Shown here: positions 27,488-33,860 of the stretch, piece by piece
Layout of the letters: each line of letters opens with the position of its first letter
Position numbering within the stretch: position 1 is the stretch's first letter
Assembly: GCA_964351985.1 (NCBI GenBank)
Contig: CAYGPR010000010.1
Coordinates: forward strand, 1 to 64,000
Reading direction: 5' to 3'
DNA: 64,000 nucleotides
DNA from: Meishania sp964351985
GTDB lineage: Bacteria > Bacteroidota > Bacteroidia > Flavobacteriales > Flavobacteriaceae
Notes under the pieces: model-generated
Database searches by the model: none
What the model was told of the DNA's origin: nothing
Seen by the model: only the letters and a program-made list of their open reading frames with translations
Position numbers and translations under genes: made by a program

Positions 27488-27978
27488 TTACTCCTCGTAT
27501 ACAACAAATGGTCCATCAAGGTAAAATCGACGCCCAAATCATCCTTTAATTCATAATTGATCAGTACTTCGCCCCAATATTTACCATCGGAGAAGTCCGC
27601 CAGAATCCATTTATGGTTTAGAATCTTGATTTTATTGATCTTAAAATCGCTCTCCATACCTTCGTAGGGTATCAAAGGGTTGTCCCCTTTTTGCTCATTG
27701 GTCTCCAAAAGTTTATCGGCAATATAGCGTGAAGGATCTTTCAATTCCAGATGGTCATAATAGGCCAAGGCATCATCATTGTTTTCCAACGAAAAATATT
27801 GCATGTTCAGCACCTGCAACTGTGTGTTTCGAACAGAATCTTCCAATTGCACCACTTGATTTTCAAGTTTTTCGATTTTGGTTGCCTTCGCCTCTTGCAT
27901 CTTTCCGTTGCTCACAAAAAGATAAAGGCATATTAACGCCATGAAAACAAAGAGGTACAAGAATATTTTACTTTTCAT
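27484..27978 (-). CDS. Membrane-anchored coiled-coil protein, conserved, function unknown
   Basis: 164 residues: an N-terminal signal anchor (IFLYLFVFMALICLYLFVSNG), a short coiled coil (KATKIEKLENQVVQLEDSVRNTQLQVLNM), then an alpha+beta domain (NDDALAYYDHLELKDPSRYIADKLLETNE, ILNHKWILADFSDGKYWGEVLINYEL) lying in the periplasm. Often named hydrolase in related genomes, but I see no catalytic motif. It lies 10 bp downstream of the MBL-fold gene, so it is probably co-transcribed with it. Confidence 0.83.
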   Translation of the reverse strand: MKSKIFLYLFVFMALICLYLFVSNGKMQEAKATKIEKLENQVVQLEDSVRNTQLQVLNMQYFSLENNDDALAYYDHLELKDPSRYIADKLLETNEQKGDNPLIPYEGMESDFKINKIKILNHKWILADFSDGKYWGEVLINYELKDDLGVDFTLMDHLLYTRSN

Positions 27979-27988
27979 AGTATACTGT

Positions 27989-28753
27989 TTAAAGGTCTAA
28001 GATTAAATTGTCGTACGCCAAATGTACATTCTCCGGCAATCTTTTTTCAACGTCCTCGTGAAACCCCAAATGATGGCTGATATGTGTAAAATAGGTAGTT
28101 CTTGGCCGAACCAGATCAACGAATTCCAAAGCCTCGGCAAGATTGAAATGAGAATGATGGGGTTCTTCGCGAAGTGCATTGACAACGAGCACTTCGGAGC
28201 CTTTTATTTTTTCGATTTCATCATTGTCAATGGATTTTACATCCGTTAGGTAGGTAAAATTATCGATTCGAAAACCGAACACCTGTAAACGATTGTGATA
28301 GGCCTCTATGGGAATGACCATTTTACCACAAAAAATAAAAGGGCGATCGTTTTTAATCTCATGTACCGCTACCGCGGGAGCGCCCGGATAACGGTTTTCA
28401 CCGGCAAAAATATAGTCGAATCGCTTCTGTAATGATGTTATCACACGCTTATGCGCATAGATGGGCACATCTCCTTGACGAAAAAAATAAGGTCTAATAT
28501 CATCTAGGCCGGCAACATGGTCCGCATGTTCGTGGGTGAAAAGAATGCCATCCAATTTTGAAACACCATGGGTCAACATTTGCTGTCGAAAATCCGGACC
28601 GCAATCGATGACCAGATTATGATCGTCCCAAGAAAGCAAAACAGAAACCCGAAGTCTTTTATCTTTTGGATCGGAACTTAGGCAAACAGGGTGCTCGCTT
28701 CCAATTACAGGGATGCCTTGTGAAGTTCCCGTACCCAAAAAAACAATTTTCAA
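27989..28753 (-). CDS. MBL-fold metallohydrolase, PhnP-like
   Basis: 254-residue metallo-beta-lactamase-fold phosphodiesterase of the PhnP/RNase Z-like group. Opening MKIVFLGTGTSQGIPVIG, then metal motif HEHADH at 74-79, further ligands at about 145-150 and 215 (VIPIEAYHN, TYFTHISHHLGFH). The Cys24 and long loop LSSDPKDKRLRVS resemble PhnP, which cleaves cyclic ribose phosphates, but no phn genes are near. Possibly acts on cyclic nucleotides or coenzyme phosphodiesters; family assignment is firm, substrate not. Confidence 0.9.
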   Translation of the reverse strand: MKIVFLGTGTSQGIPVIGSEHPVCLSSDPKDKRLRVSVLLSWDDHNLVIDCGPDFRQQMLTHGVSKLDGILFTHEHADHVAGLDDIRPYFFRQGDVPIYAHKRVITSLQKRFDYIFAGENRYPGAPAVAVHEIKNDRPFIFCGKMVIPIEAYHNRLQVFGFRIDNFTYLTDVKSIDNDEIEKIKGSEVLVVNALREEPHHSHFNLAEALEFVDLVRPRTTYFTHISHHLGFHEDVEKRLPENVHLAYDNLILDL

Positions 28754-28813
28754 CGTCTTGGCTATTTAATTCAAAATTATAACTTATTTATTTAATAGAA
28801 TGCCCGATCTTAT

Positions 28814-28821
28814 TAACTTTG
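28814..28821 (+). promoter_or_regulatory. Candidate -7 box for the 487-aa conserved gene
   Basis: TAACTTTG, an exact TAnnTTTG match, 21 bp before the ATG at 28843. No clear -33 TTG is seen. Its position makes the in-frame TTG at 28819 a poor start codon and supports ATG 28843. Confidence 0.45.
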
Positions 28822-28842
28822 TTCAACTACAAAAAACATAAA

Positions 28843-30306
28843 ATGGCTTCAGTTCTAAAAAGGGATACCGCATTTGAGAACATTCCTTCCATCAAATCAA
28901 AAACCCTTAGGATCAATTTAAATCCTGATATCTACGGAACCTTTGCAGAAATAGGGGCAGGTCAAGAAACGGCACGCCATTTTTTTAGATCGGGCGGAGC
29001 TTCGGGTACCATTGCAAAAGCCATGAGTGCTTATGACAAGGATTTCAGCGATGCTATTTATGGAATAGAAAAAGACGGGCGGTACGTAACCCAGCCCCGT
29101 CTCAAAAAAATGCTCTCACACGAGATGCAGCTAATGGAAGAACGTATCAGCAGGGAAAAACATCCAGAACGCCTGTTTTTCTCCTACGCGAATACGGTGG
29201 CCACTATCGATTTTTCGAAGCGATACAAAGGTCATGGATGGGTCGGTATCCGATTTCAACTAGACCCCAAACAAAAGGAATACGACGAAATTATCCTACA
29301 TATCCGCTTCAAACAAAACGAGGCAAGGCTACAGCAAGAAACTTTGGGTACCGTTGGGGTAAACCTAATTTATGGGGCTTTTTACAAATATCATAAGCCC
29401 AGAAAACTATTAAAGTATTTGTACGACCATATCGACAAGGACACCATTGAAATTGATATGATCAATTTCGCCGGGCCTAACTTTAAGGATGTCGATAATC
29501 GATTGATGAGTCTTCAATTGATACGAAACGATATGACCGATGCGGTTATGTTCGGCTCGGATGGCAACAATTTGCTTCCCGCAACAGTATTGTACAAGAA
29601 GAATATCTTGGCGTTACGTGGAAGCTTTAGACCGGTGACCAAGGTCAATATGGATATGTTCGAAAAGTCGATGGACATATTCATACGCGATCAGTCGGTC
29701 GAGCAAGAAAATACCATTGTCATTTTCGAGATTACCCTTTCCAATCTAAAGGCGTCGGGCGAAATCGATGAACAAGATTTTATGGACCGGGCCAAACTTT
29801 TATGTTCGCTGGGTCATACCGTGATGATCTCGAAATTTCAGGAGTATTATAAACTTGTGGAATACTTCAACAACTATACGAAGGCGAAAATCGGTCTTAC
29901 CATGGGTGTCAACAATTTGGTCGATATTTTTGATGAAAAATACTATAGACACTTAAGCGGAGGCATTTTGGAAGCTTTTGGAAAGTTATTTTTCAAAGAC
30001 CTTCAAGTGTATCTATATCCGATGAAAAATGCGGAAACCGGTCAGATTATGACCAGTAACAACATCAAAGTGCACCCACGAATGAAGGAACTTTATAAGT
30101 TCTTCAAATACAACGGTAAAGTGATGGATATTATCGACTATGACCCCGAAATCATGCATATTTTCTCTCGTGACGTTCTCAAGAAACTAATGAACAATGA
30201 AGAAGGATGGGAGGAAATGTTGCCCGAAGGACTAGCAGAATTAATTAAAGAGGATAATTTATTCACGCGGAAATTAGTCAAAGAAACTGAAGATAAAATA
30301 CAGTAG
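28843..30306 (+). CDS. Conserved protein of unknown function, 487 aa
   Basis: I recognise this as a conserved Flavobacteriia protein (often mislabelled nicotinate-nucleotide adenylyltransferase) but can name no function. No signal peptide or membrane helix. Visible landmarks: LNPDIYGTFAEIGAGQETARHFFRSGGASGTIAKAMSAYDK near the N-terminus (Gly-rich, nucleotide-loop-like), MINFAGPNFKDVDNRLMSLQLIRNDMTDAVMFG in the middle, and ILEAFGKLFFKDLQVYLYPMKN and WEEMLPEGLAELIKEDNLF towards the end. It is monocistronic, with a -7 box at 28814 and a strong bidirectional terminator after it. Confidence 0.85.
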   Translation: MASVLKRDTAFENIPSIKSKTLRINLNPDIYGTFAEIGAGQETARHFFRSGGASGTIAKAMSAYDKDFSDAIYGIEKDGRYVTQPRLKKMLSHEMQLMEERISREKHPERLFFSYANTVATIDFSKRYKGHGWVGIRFQLDPKQKEYDEIILHIRFKQNEARLQQETLGTVGVNLIYGAFYKYHKPRKLLKYLYDHIDKDTIEIDMINFAGPNFKDVDNRLMSLQLIRNDMTDAVMFGSDGNNLLPATVLYKKNILALRGSFRPVTKVNMDMFEKSMDIFIRDQSVEQENTIVIFEITLSNLKASGEIDEQDFMDRAKLLCSLGHTVMISKFQEYYKLVEYFNNYTKAKIGLTMGVNNLVDIFDEKYYRHLSGGILEAFGKLFFKDLQVYLYPMKNAETGQIMTSNNIKVHPRMKELYKFFKYNGKVMDIIDYDPEIMHIFSRDVLKKLMNNEEGWEEMLPEGLAELIKEDNLFTRKLVKETEDKIQ

Positions 30307-30327
30307 TTACCTTCATCTACAAAAGAT

Positions 30328-30367
30328 AAAAGCCCCGAGAACGTAAAATTAGGTTCTTGGGGCTTTT
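30328..30367. terminator. Bidirectional terminator between the 487-aa gene and bcp
   Basis: AAAAGCCCC-GAGAAC, 9-nt loop, GGTTCTTGGGGCTTTT: a GC-rich stem flanked by A and T runs, so it can stop transcription from both convergent genes. Confidence 0.85.
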
Positions 30368-30385
30368 AATTATTTATAATACTTA

Positions 30386-30838
30386 TTAGTCAAGTATTTG
30401 TGCTGCGTGGTCTTTCGTCTTTACTTTGTCTATAACTTTTTCAATAATCCCGTTTTCATCTATAATAAAAGTGGTTCGCAAAAGACCATCGAACTCTCTT
30501 CCCATGAACTTTTTAGGGCCCCACACACCAAATGTATTGATGACCGTATGATCTTCATCGGCCAGTAAGGGAAATGGCAAATCATATTTATTCTTAAAGT
30601 TGGATTGTTTCTTAGAAGTATCTTCGCTCACACCCAATAATTCGTAACCTTGCGCCTTTAATTCTGAATAGTTATCCCTTAAATTACAAGCTTCAGCGGT
30701 ACAGCCGGGCGTATTGGCCCTAGGATAGAAAAAAATAATAAGTTTTGTTCCCGCGTAATCGGAAAATTTGATAATGGTACCATCTTGGTCTTTTGATATA
30801 AAATCGGGAACCTTATCCCCTACTTTCAACATGTTCAT
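30386..30838 (-). CDS. bcp: Thioredoxin-dependent thiol peroxidase (BCP peroxiredoxin)
   Basis: Peroxiredoxin of the BCP/PrxQ type, 150 residues, reducing organic and hydrogen peroxides. Peroxidatic Cys46 and resolving Cys51 are five residues apart in FYPRANTPGCTAEACNLRDNY, the PrxQ arrangement; GYELLGVSEDTSKKQSNFKNKYDLPFPLLADED follows. Start: the first of two close ATGs (MNMLKVG); the second, two codons in, is equally possible. With tpx at 12 kb the window holds two thiol peroxidases. Confidence 0.95.
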   Translation of the reverse strand: MNMLKVGDKVPDFISKDQDGTIIKFSDYAGTKLIIFFYPRANTPGCTAEACNLRDNYSELKAQGYELLGVSEDTSKKQSNFKNKYDLPFPLLADEDHTVINTFGVWGPKKFMGREFDGLLRTTFIIDENGIIEKVIDKVKTKDHAAQILD

Positions 30839-30891
30839 AGCTTTATTTTTTTTAAATTCGAGAACTCAATTTTTAGCGAAACTAAGTAAAA

Positions 30892-31554
30892 ATGACCAAA
30901 GCCGAAAAAGTAGCATTTACTATTAAGACGCTTGAAGAAATCTATCCTGAAATTCCTGTTCCGCTAGAGCATAAAGACCCTTATACCCTTTTGATCGCCG
31001 TTTTGCTTTCGGCCCAAAGCACCGATGTACGGGTCAATCAAATTACACCGCTATTGTTCGCTAGGGCCGATAATCCGTATGATATGATCAAATTATCGGT
31101 GGAAGAAATTCGGGAGATAATAAAACCTGTTGGGCTTTCGCCGATGAAATCGAAAGGTATTTATGGGCTTTCAAAGATTTTAGTGGAGAAATATGATGGG
31201 GTCGTTCCTAAAGAAATCGAGTTATTGGAAGAATTTCCTGCCGTGGGCCATAAAACGGCAAGTGTTGTGGTATCACAGGCTTTCGGAATCCCAGCTTTTC
31301 CCGTCGATACGCATATTCATCGTCTGATGTACCGATGGGGATTCAGCAATGGAAAAAACGTGGTACAGACCGAGAAAGATGCAAAAAGACTATTTCCTAA
31401 AGAATTATGGAACGATCTGCACTTACAGATTATATGGTATGGTCGGGAATATTCCCCAGCAAGAGGCTGGAACCTGGATAAAGATATTATCACAAAGACT
31501 ATTGGTAGAAAAACCGTTCTTAAGGACTACTATAAAAATAAAAAGACCCGCTAA
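30892..31554 (+). CDS. nth: Endonuclease III homologue without iron-sulfur cluster motif
   Basis: Base-excision DNA glycosylase/AP lyase acting on oxidised pyrimidines. The HhH-GPD fold is clear: LLSAQSTDVRVNQITPLLF, PVGLSPMKSKGI, the hairpin LEEFPAVGHKTASVVV with catalytic Lys121, and VDTHIHR with catalytic Asp139. The C-terminal segment normally holding Cys-x6-Cys-x2-Cys-x5-Cys is replaced by REYSPARGWNLDKDII and has no cysteine, so no [4Fe-4S] cluster. 220 residues. The last codons and the stop lie within the terminator hairpin (31540-31568). Confidence 0.93.
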   Translation: MTKAEKVAFTIKTLEEIYPEIPVPLEHKDPYTLLIAVLLSAQSTDVRVNQITPLLFARADNPYDMIKLSVEEIREIIKPVGLSPMKSKGIYGLSKILVEKYDGVVPKEIELLEEFPAVGHKTASVVVSQAFGIPAFPVDTHIHRLMYRWGFSNGKNVVQTEKDAKRLFPKELWNDLHLQIIWYGREYSPARGWNLDKDIITKTIGRKTVLKDYYKNKKTR

Positions 31555-31568
31555 TTGCGGGTCTTTTT
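31540..31568. terminator. Bidirectional terminator overlapping the nth 3' end
   Basis: AAAAAGACCCGC / GCGGGTCTTTTT with the nth stop TAA in the 5-nt loop. It lies directly beside the stop of the convergent 47-codon gene (31570), serving both genes. Confidence 0.9.
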
Positions 31569-31569
31569 A

Positions 31570-31713
31570 TTAGTTCAACATACTTTCGAACTGGAATTCT
31601 TCATGTTCCAGCACATGTAGCGACCTTGAATAATCCAGCAGAAAACGTACTGTTTCAGGGCAAGCTTTGAAAAATTTGTTCTTTCCTACGTGTTTAGTGT
31701 AAATTTTTTCCAT
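31570..31713 (-). CDS. 47-aa small protein, copy 1 (sigma-factor partner)
   Basis: A 47-residue ORF not related to anything I know: MEKIYTKHVGKNKFFK, then CPETVRFLLDYSRSL, ending HEEFQFESMLN. No signal or membrane helix; a short amphipathic helix around residues 19-33 is likely. It is supported by its twin at 32787-32930, the same length, with 25 of 47 identical positions by eye (MEKIY, KA-PETV-FLLDYS-SL and FES conserved). Each twin lies 76-104 bp downstream of an ECF sigma gene on the same strand and is followed by a terminator. A conserved upstream element lies at 31727-31751. Function unknown; regulator, sigma ligand or sigma target are all possible. Confidence 0.8.
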   Translation of the reverse strand: MEKIYTKHVGKNKFFKACPETVRFLLDYSRSLHVLEHEEFQFESMLN

Positions 31714-31726
31714 ATTAGTAATCGTA

Positions 31727-31751
31727 TATTGTTATGATAAGATAACGCAAC
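31727..31751 (-). promoter_or_regulatory. Conserved element GTTGCGTTATC-N7-AACAATA, copy 1
   Basis: On the minus strand, 13 nt upstream of the small-protein start. Identical in sequence and spacing to the copy at 32942-32966, in otherwise diverged spacer DNA. TTG inside GTTGCG and TA in AACAATA are 19 bp apart, matching Bacteroidetes -33/-7 spacing, but the rest of the -7 box does not match TAnnTTTG. Probably a promoter or operator of the small gene. Confidence 0.65.
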
Positions 31752-31789
31752 TAAAATGGAAATATTGTTTTTACATAAATTACAAAAAA

Positions 31790-32371
31790 CTAGTTGGTCA
31801 GAACGATATTGTTTTTTTCGATTATTTTTCGAAGATTGATGAGTGCATAGCGCATTCTACCAAGAGCGGTGTTTATACTTACACCAGTGTTTTCAGAGAT
31901 TTCCTTGAAGCTCATGTCCTTATAGATACGCATCAGTAGAACTTCCTTTTGATCATCGGGTAATTCTTCGATCAACTCCTTTAAATCAGAATCGATCTGG
32001 TCTTTAATGATTTGTTTTTCGATATTCAATTTGTCATCGCCGATAACGGAGAAGATATTGAAATCATCATTGCCTTCGAACATTGGCATTCTCTTATTCT
32101 TTCTGAAATGGTCGATGATCAGGTTGTGCGCGATGCGCATGACCCAAGGTAGAAATTTACCTTCTTCACTATAAGACCCTTTTTTCAAGGTCTTGATTAC
32201 CTTGATAAAAGTATCTTGAAAAATGTCTTCCGTAATGTCCCTATCCAATACTTTTGAGTAGATAAAGCTTGAGATACGCTGATTGTGTCTGTTGATCAAG
32301 ACTTCGAGTGCCTTTTCGTCTCCGCTGATGTAGTCTCTTACTAGTTCTGAATCTTCAATTTGTAGTTTCAT
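31790..32371 (-). CDS. ECF-type sigma-70 family RNA polymerase sigma factor, copy 1
   Basis: 193 residues with sigma region 2 (LINRHNQRISSFIYSKVLDRDITEDIFQDTFIKVIKTLKKGSYSEEGKFLPWVMRIAHNLIIDHFRK at about 24-90) and region 4 (LPDDQKEVLLMRIYKDMSFKEISENTGVSINTALGRMRYALINLRKII) joined by a linker with no extra domain. No anti-sigma gene of the usual membrane FecR/RseA type is adjacent. A twin lies at 33035-33616, nearly identical in regions 2 and 4 and differing mainly in the N-terminal 20 residues and linker. The 47-codon gene follows 76 bp downstream. In related genomes this sigma gene sits beside uvrA, as its twin does here. Confidence 0.95.
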   Translation of the reverse strand: MKLQIEDSELVRDYISGDEKALEVLINRHNQRISSFIYSKVLDRDITEDIFQDTFIKVIKTLKKGSYSEEGKFLPWVMRIAHNLIIDHFRKNKRMPMFEGNDDFNIFSVIGDDKLNIEKQIIKDQIDSDLKELIEELPDDQKEVLLMRIYKDMSFKEISENTGVSINTALGRMRYALINLRKIIEKNNIVLTN

Positions 32372-32734
32372 ACAAAAAACTTTAGGTTAAGATTGGGCTC
32401 AAAATGAAGAAGGCCCGGTTAGTTACTATTTTTTGAGTTTACTTTTTTGAAGTCCTTTTGAGACTTCTTTTGTTTTGAATTATGAGATAAAACTAGAGAA
32501 AAGGGGGTGTTTGGAAAAAACTATGTTGTCAAACCACTTGTTTTTGATGTGAAACAAGCAATTTTCATTTGTGAGCTGTTTTTCGGCACGTGGAATAGGA
32601 AAGAAAATGTATATACTCTAATGAATAATCAACTGATATTATTCTAATTATGTGCGTTAAAGGCAATTTTTACGGATCGTAAAAGAAAACTCTAGAAATA
32701 AATTATAGAAAATAGATACGTTTAGAAGAAAGAA
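32372..32734. other. Gene-free spacer between the two sigma units
   Basis: 363 bp with no supported gene. It holds the leader of sigma copy 1, including a small hairpin GAAGTC-N7-GACTTC at 32449-32467, and a segment next to the start (32386-32432) that aligns with the leader of copy 2 (33632-33680), showing the duplication includes the 5' region. The middle part is AT-rich and I see nothing further in it. Beyond 32734 is the terminator of the upstream small gene. Confidence 0.6.
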
Positions 32735-32767
32735 AAAACCCTCAATAGTTAAAGTATTGAGGGTTTT
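32735..32767 (-). terminator. Terminator after small protein copy 2
   Basis: AAAACCCTCAATA, 7-nt loop, TATTGAGGGTTTT, followed on the minus strand by a pyrimidine-rich TTTCTTTC run. It separates the two sigma/small-protein units. Confidence 0.85.
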
Positions 32768-32786
32768 AAAAAAAATTTTATCAAGT

Positions 32787-32930
32787 TTAATTCATGTTGC
32801 TTTCAAATTTGATGCCTTGCGCTTCGTTAATTTTTAAAGATTTAGAATAATCCAATAAAAACTTCACGGTCTCGGGCTTCGCTTTTGCCAGTTCACATCG
32901 GTCTTGATTCTTTGCGTAAATTTTTTCCAT
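32787..32930 (-). CDS. 47-aa small protein, copy 2 (sigma-factor partner)
   Basis: Homologue of the ORF at 31570-31713: MEKIYAKNQDRCELAK, AKPETVKFLLDYSKSL, INEAQGIKFESNMN. Same length and same place relative to a sigma gene. The central PETV-FLLDYS-SL segment is the best conserved; residues 8-15 and 33-41 differ freely, more than the two sigma factors do. Both start and stop positions match between copies, and substitutions are spread over the frame, so it is under coding constraint. Downstream of it lies a terminator at 32735-32767. Function unknown. Confidence 0.8.
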   Translation of the reverse strand: MEKIYAKNQDRCELAKAKPETVKFLLDYSKSLKINEAQGIKFESNMN

Positions 32931-32941
32931 AATTATTTCAG

Positions 32942-32966
32942 TATTGTTTCACTATGATAACGCAAC
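32942..32966 (-). promoter_or_regulatory. Conserved element GTTGCGTTATC-N7-AACAATA, copy 2
   Basis: On the minus strand, 11 nt upstream of the small-protein start; exact match in both blocks and in the 7-bp gap length to 31727-31751, though the 7 bases themselves differ (ATAGTGA versus TTATCAT). Confidence 0.65.
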
Positions 32967-33034
32967 ATGAAATAAATATAATGAATCCGTTCGACCTGAC
33001 GTCTAAAAATTCGATAATTAGACCTATGGGTCGA

Positions 33035-33616
33035 TTAGTTCGTTAAAACTATATTATTCTCTTCTATGATCTTTCGAAGGTTGATCAATGCATAGCGCAT
33101 TCTACCCAGAGCCGTATTGATGCTTACCCCAGTGTTTTCCGAAATCTCCTTAAAACTCATATCGCGATACATGCGCATGTGAAGCACTTCTTTTTGATCG
33201 GCCGGCAATTCTTCAATGAGTAAAGTAAGGTCCATATCTATCTGGTCCTTGATAATCTGTTTTTCAATATTCAATTTATCATCGCCCATCACTGAAAAAA
33301 TGTTGAAGCTATCGGCACCACCATACATTGGCATTCTACTATTCTTTCTAAAATGGTCGATGATCAAGTTGTGCGCTATTCGCATCACCCAAGGTAAAAA
33401 TTTACCTTCCTCACTATAGCTGCCCTTTTTGAGGGTTCTGATGACCTTAATAAAGGTGTCTTGAAAAATATCTTCGGTAATATCGCGATTGTTCACTTTT
33501 GAATAAATGAAACTGCTGATTCGCTGGTTATGCCTATTGATAAGAATTTCTAAAGACTTTTCGTCTCCAGCAACATAATTTTTAATAAGCAAGGAATCGT
33601 CAAGCTGTGGGTCCAT
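33035..33616 (-). CDS. ECF-type sigma-70 family RNA polymerase sigma factor, copy 2
   Basis: 193 residues, collinear with copy 1: region 2 DITEDIFQDTFIKVIRTLKKGSYSEEGKFLPWVMRIAHNLIIDHFRK and region 4 MSFKEISENTGVSINTALGRMRYALINLRKIIEENNIVLTN are the same but for a few residues. Differences cluster in the first 30 residues and in KNSRMPMYGGADSFN and ELPADQKEVLHMRMYRD. Divergent from uvrA across 244 bp. A leader hairpin CCTCT-N6-AGAGG lies at 33648-33663. With near-identical region 4 helices the two sigmas should recognise the same or overlapping -35 sequences (inference). Confidence 0.95.
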   Translation of the reverse strand: MDPQLDDSLLIKNYVAGDEKSLEILINRHNQRISSFIYSKVNNRDITEDIFQDTFIKVIRTLKKGSYSEEGKFLPWVMRIAHNLIIDHFRKNSRMPMYGGADSFNIFSVMGDDKLNIEKQIIKDQIDMDLTLLIEELPADQKEVLHMRMYRDMSFKEISENTGVSINTALGRMRYALINLRKIIEENNIVLTN

Positions 33617-33835
33617 AACTATTACTTTTTTGGTTAAAACTAGGGGGCCTCTAGAAGAAGAGGTCTTGTTTACTGCTATCTAATTTTTAAAAAAGTAATG
33701 TTGTTGTATAGGCGCTTTGACGTTTAGGTGAGGTCAAATATAGAAAAAATTAAATAGCCAATGAAAAATTATGTTGTCATCCACACAATTTTCGATGCCA
33801 ACTATACATTTCTGGGTAGTGAAACATGCTTAGTG

Positions 33836-33843
33836 TATCTTTG
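33836..33843 (+). promoter_or_regulatory. Candidate -7 box for uvrA
   Basis: TATCTTTG, exact to TAnnTTTG, 17 bp before the uvrA ATG. The -33 region is weak (TTTCTGG). Confidence 0.45.
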
Positions 33844-33860
33844 CATTCTTAAACGAAAAG

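Noticed and set aside
28819..28842. TTG start eight codons upstream in the 487-aa gene
   Set aside because: It overlaps the candidate -7 box TAACTTTG.
32372..32734. Extra small ORF in the spacer between the sigma units
   Set aside because: No frame there has a homologous twin in the other unit or a plausible start; only the leader hairpin is supported.
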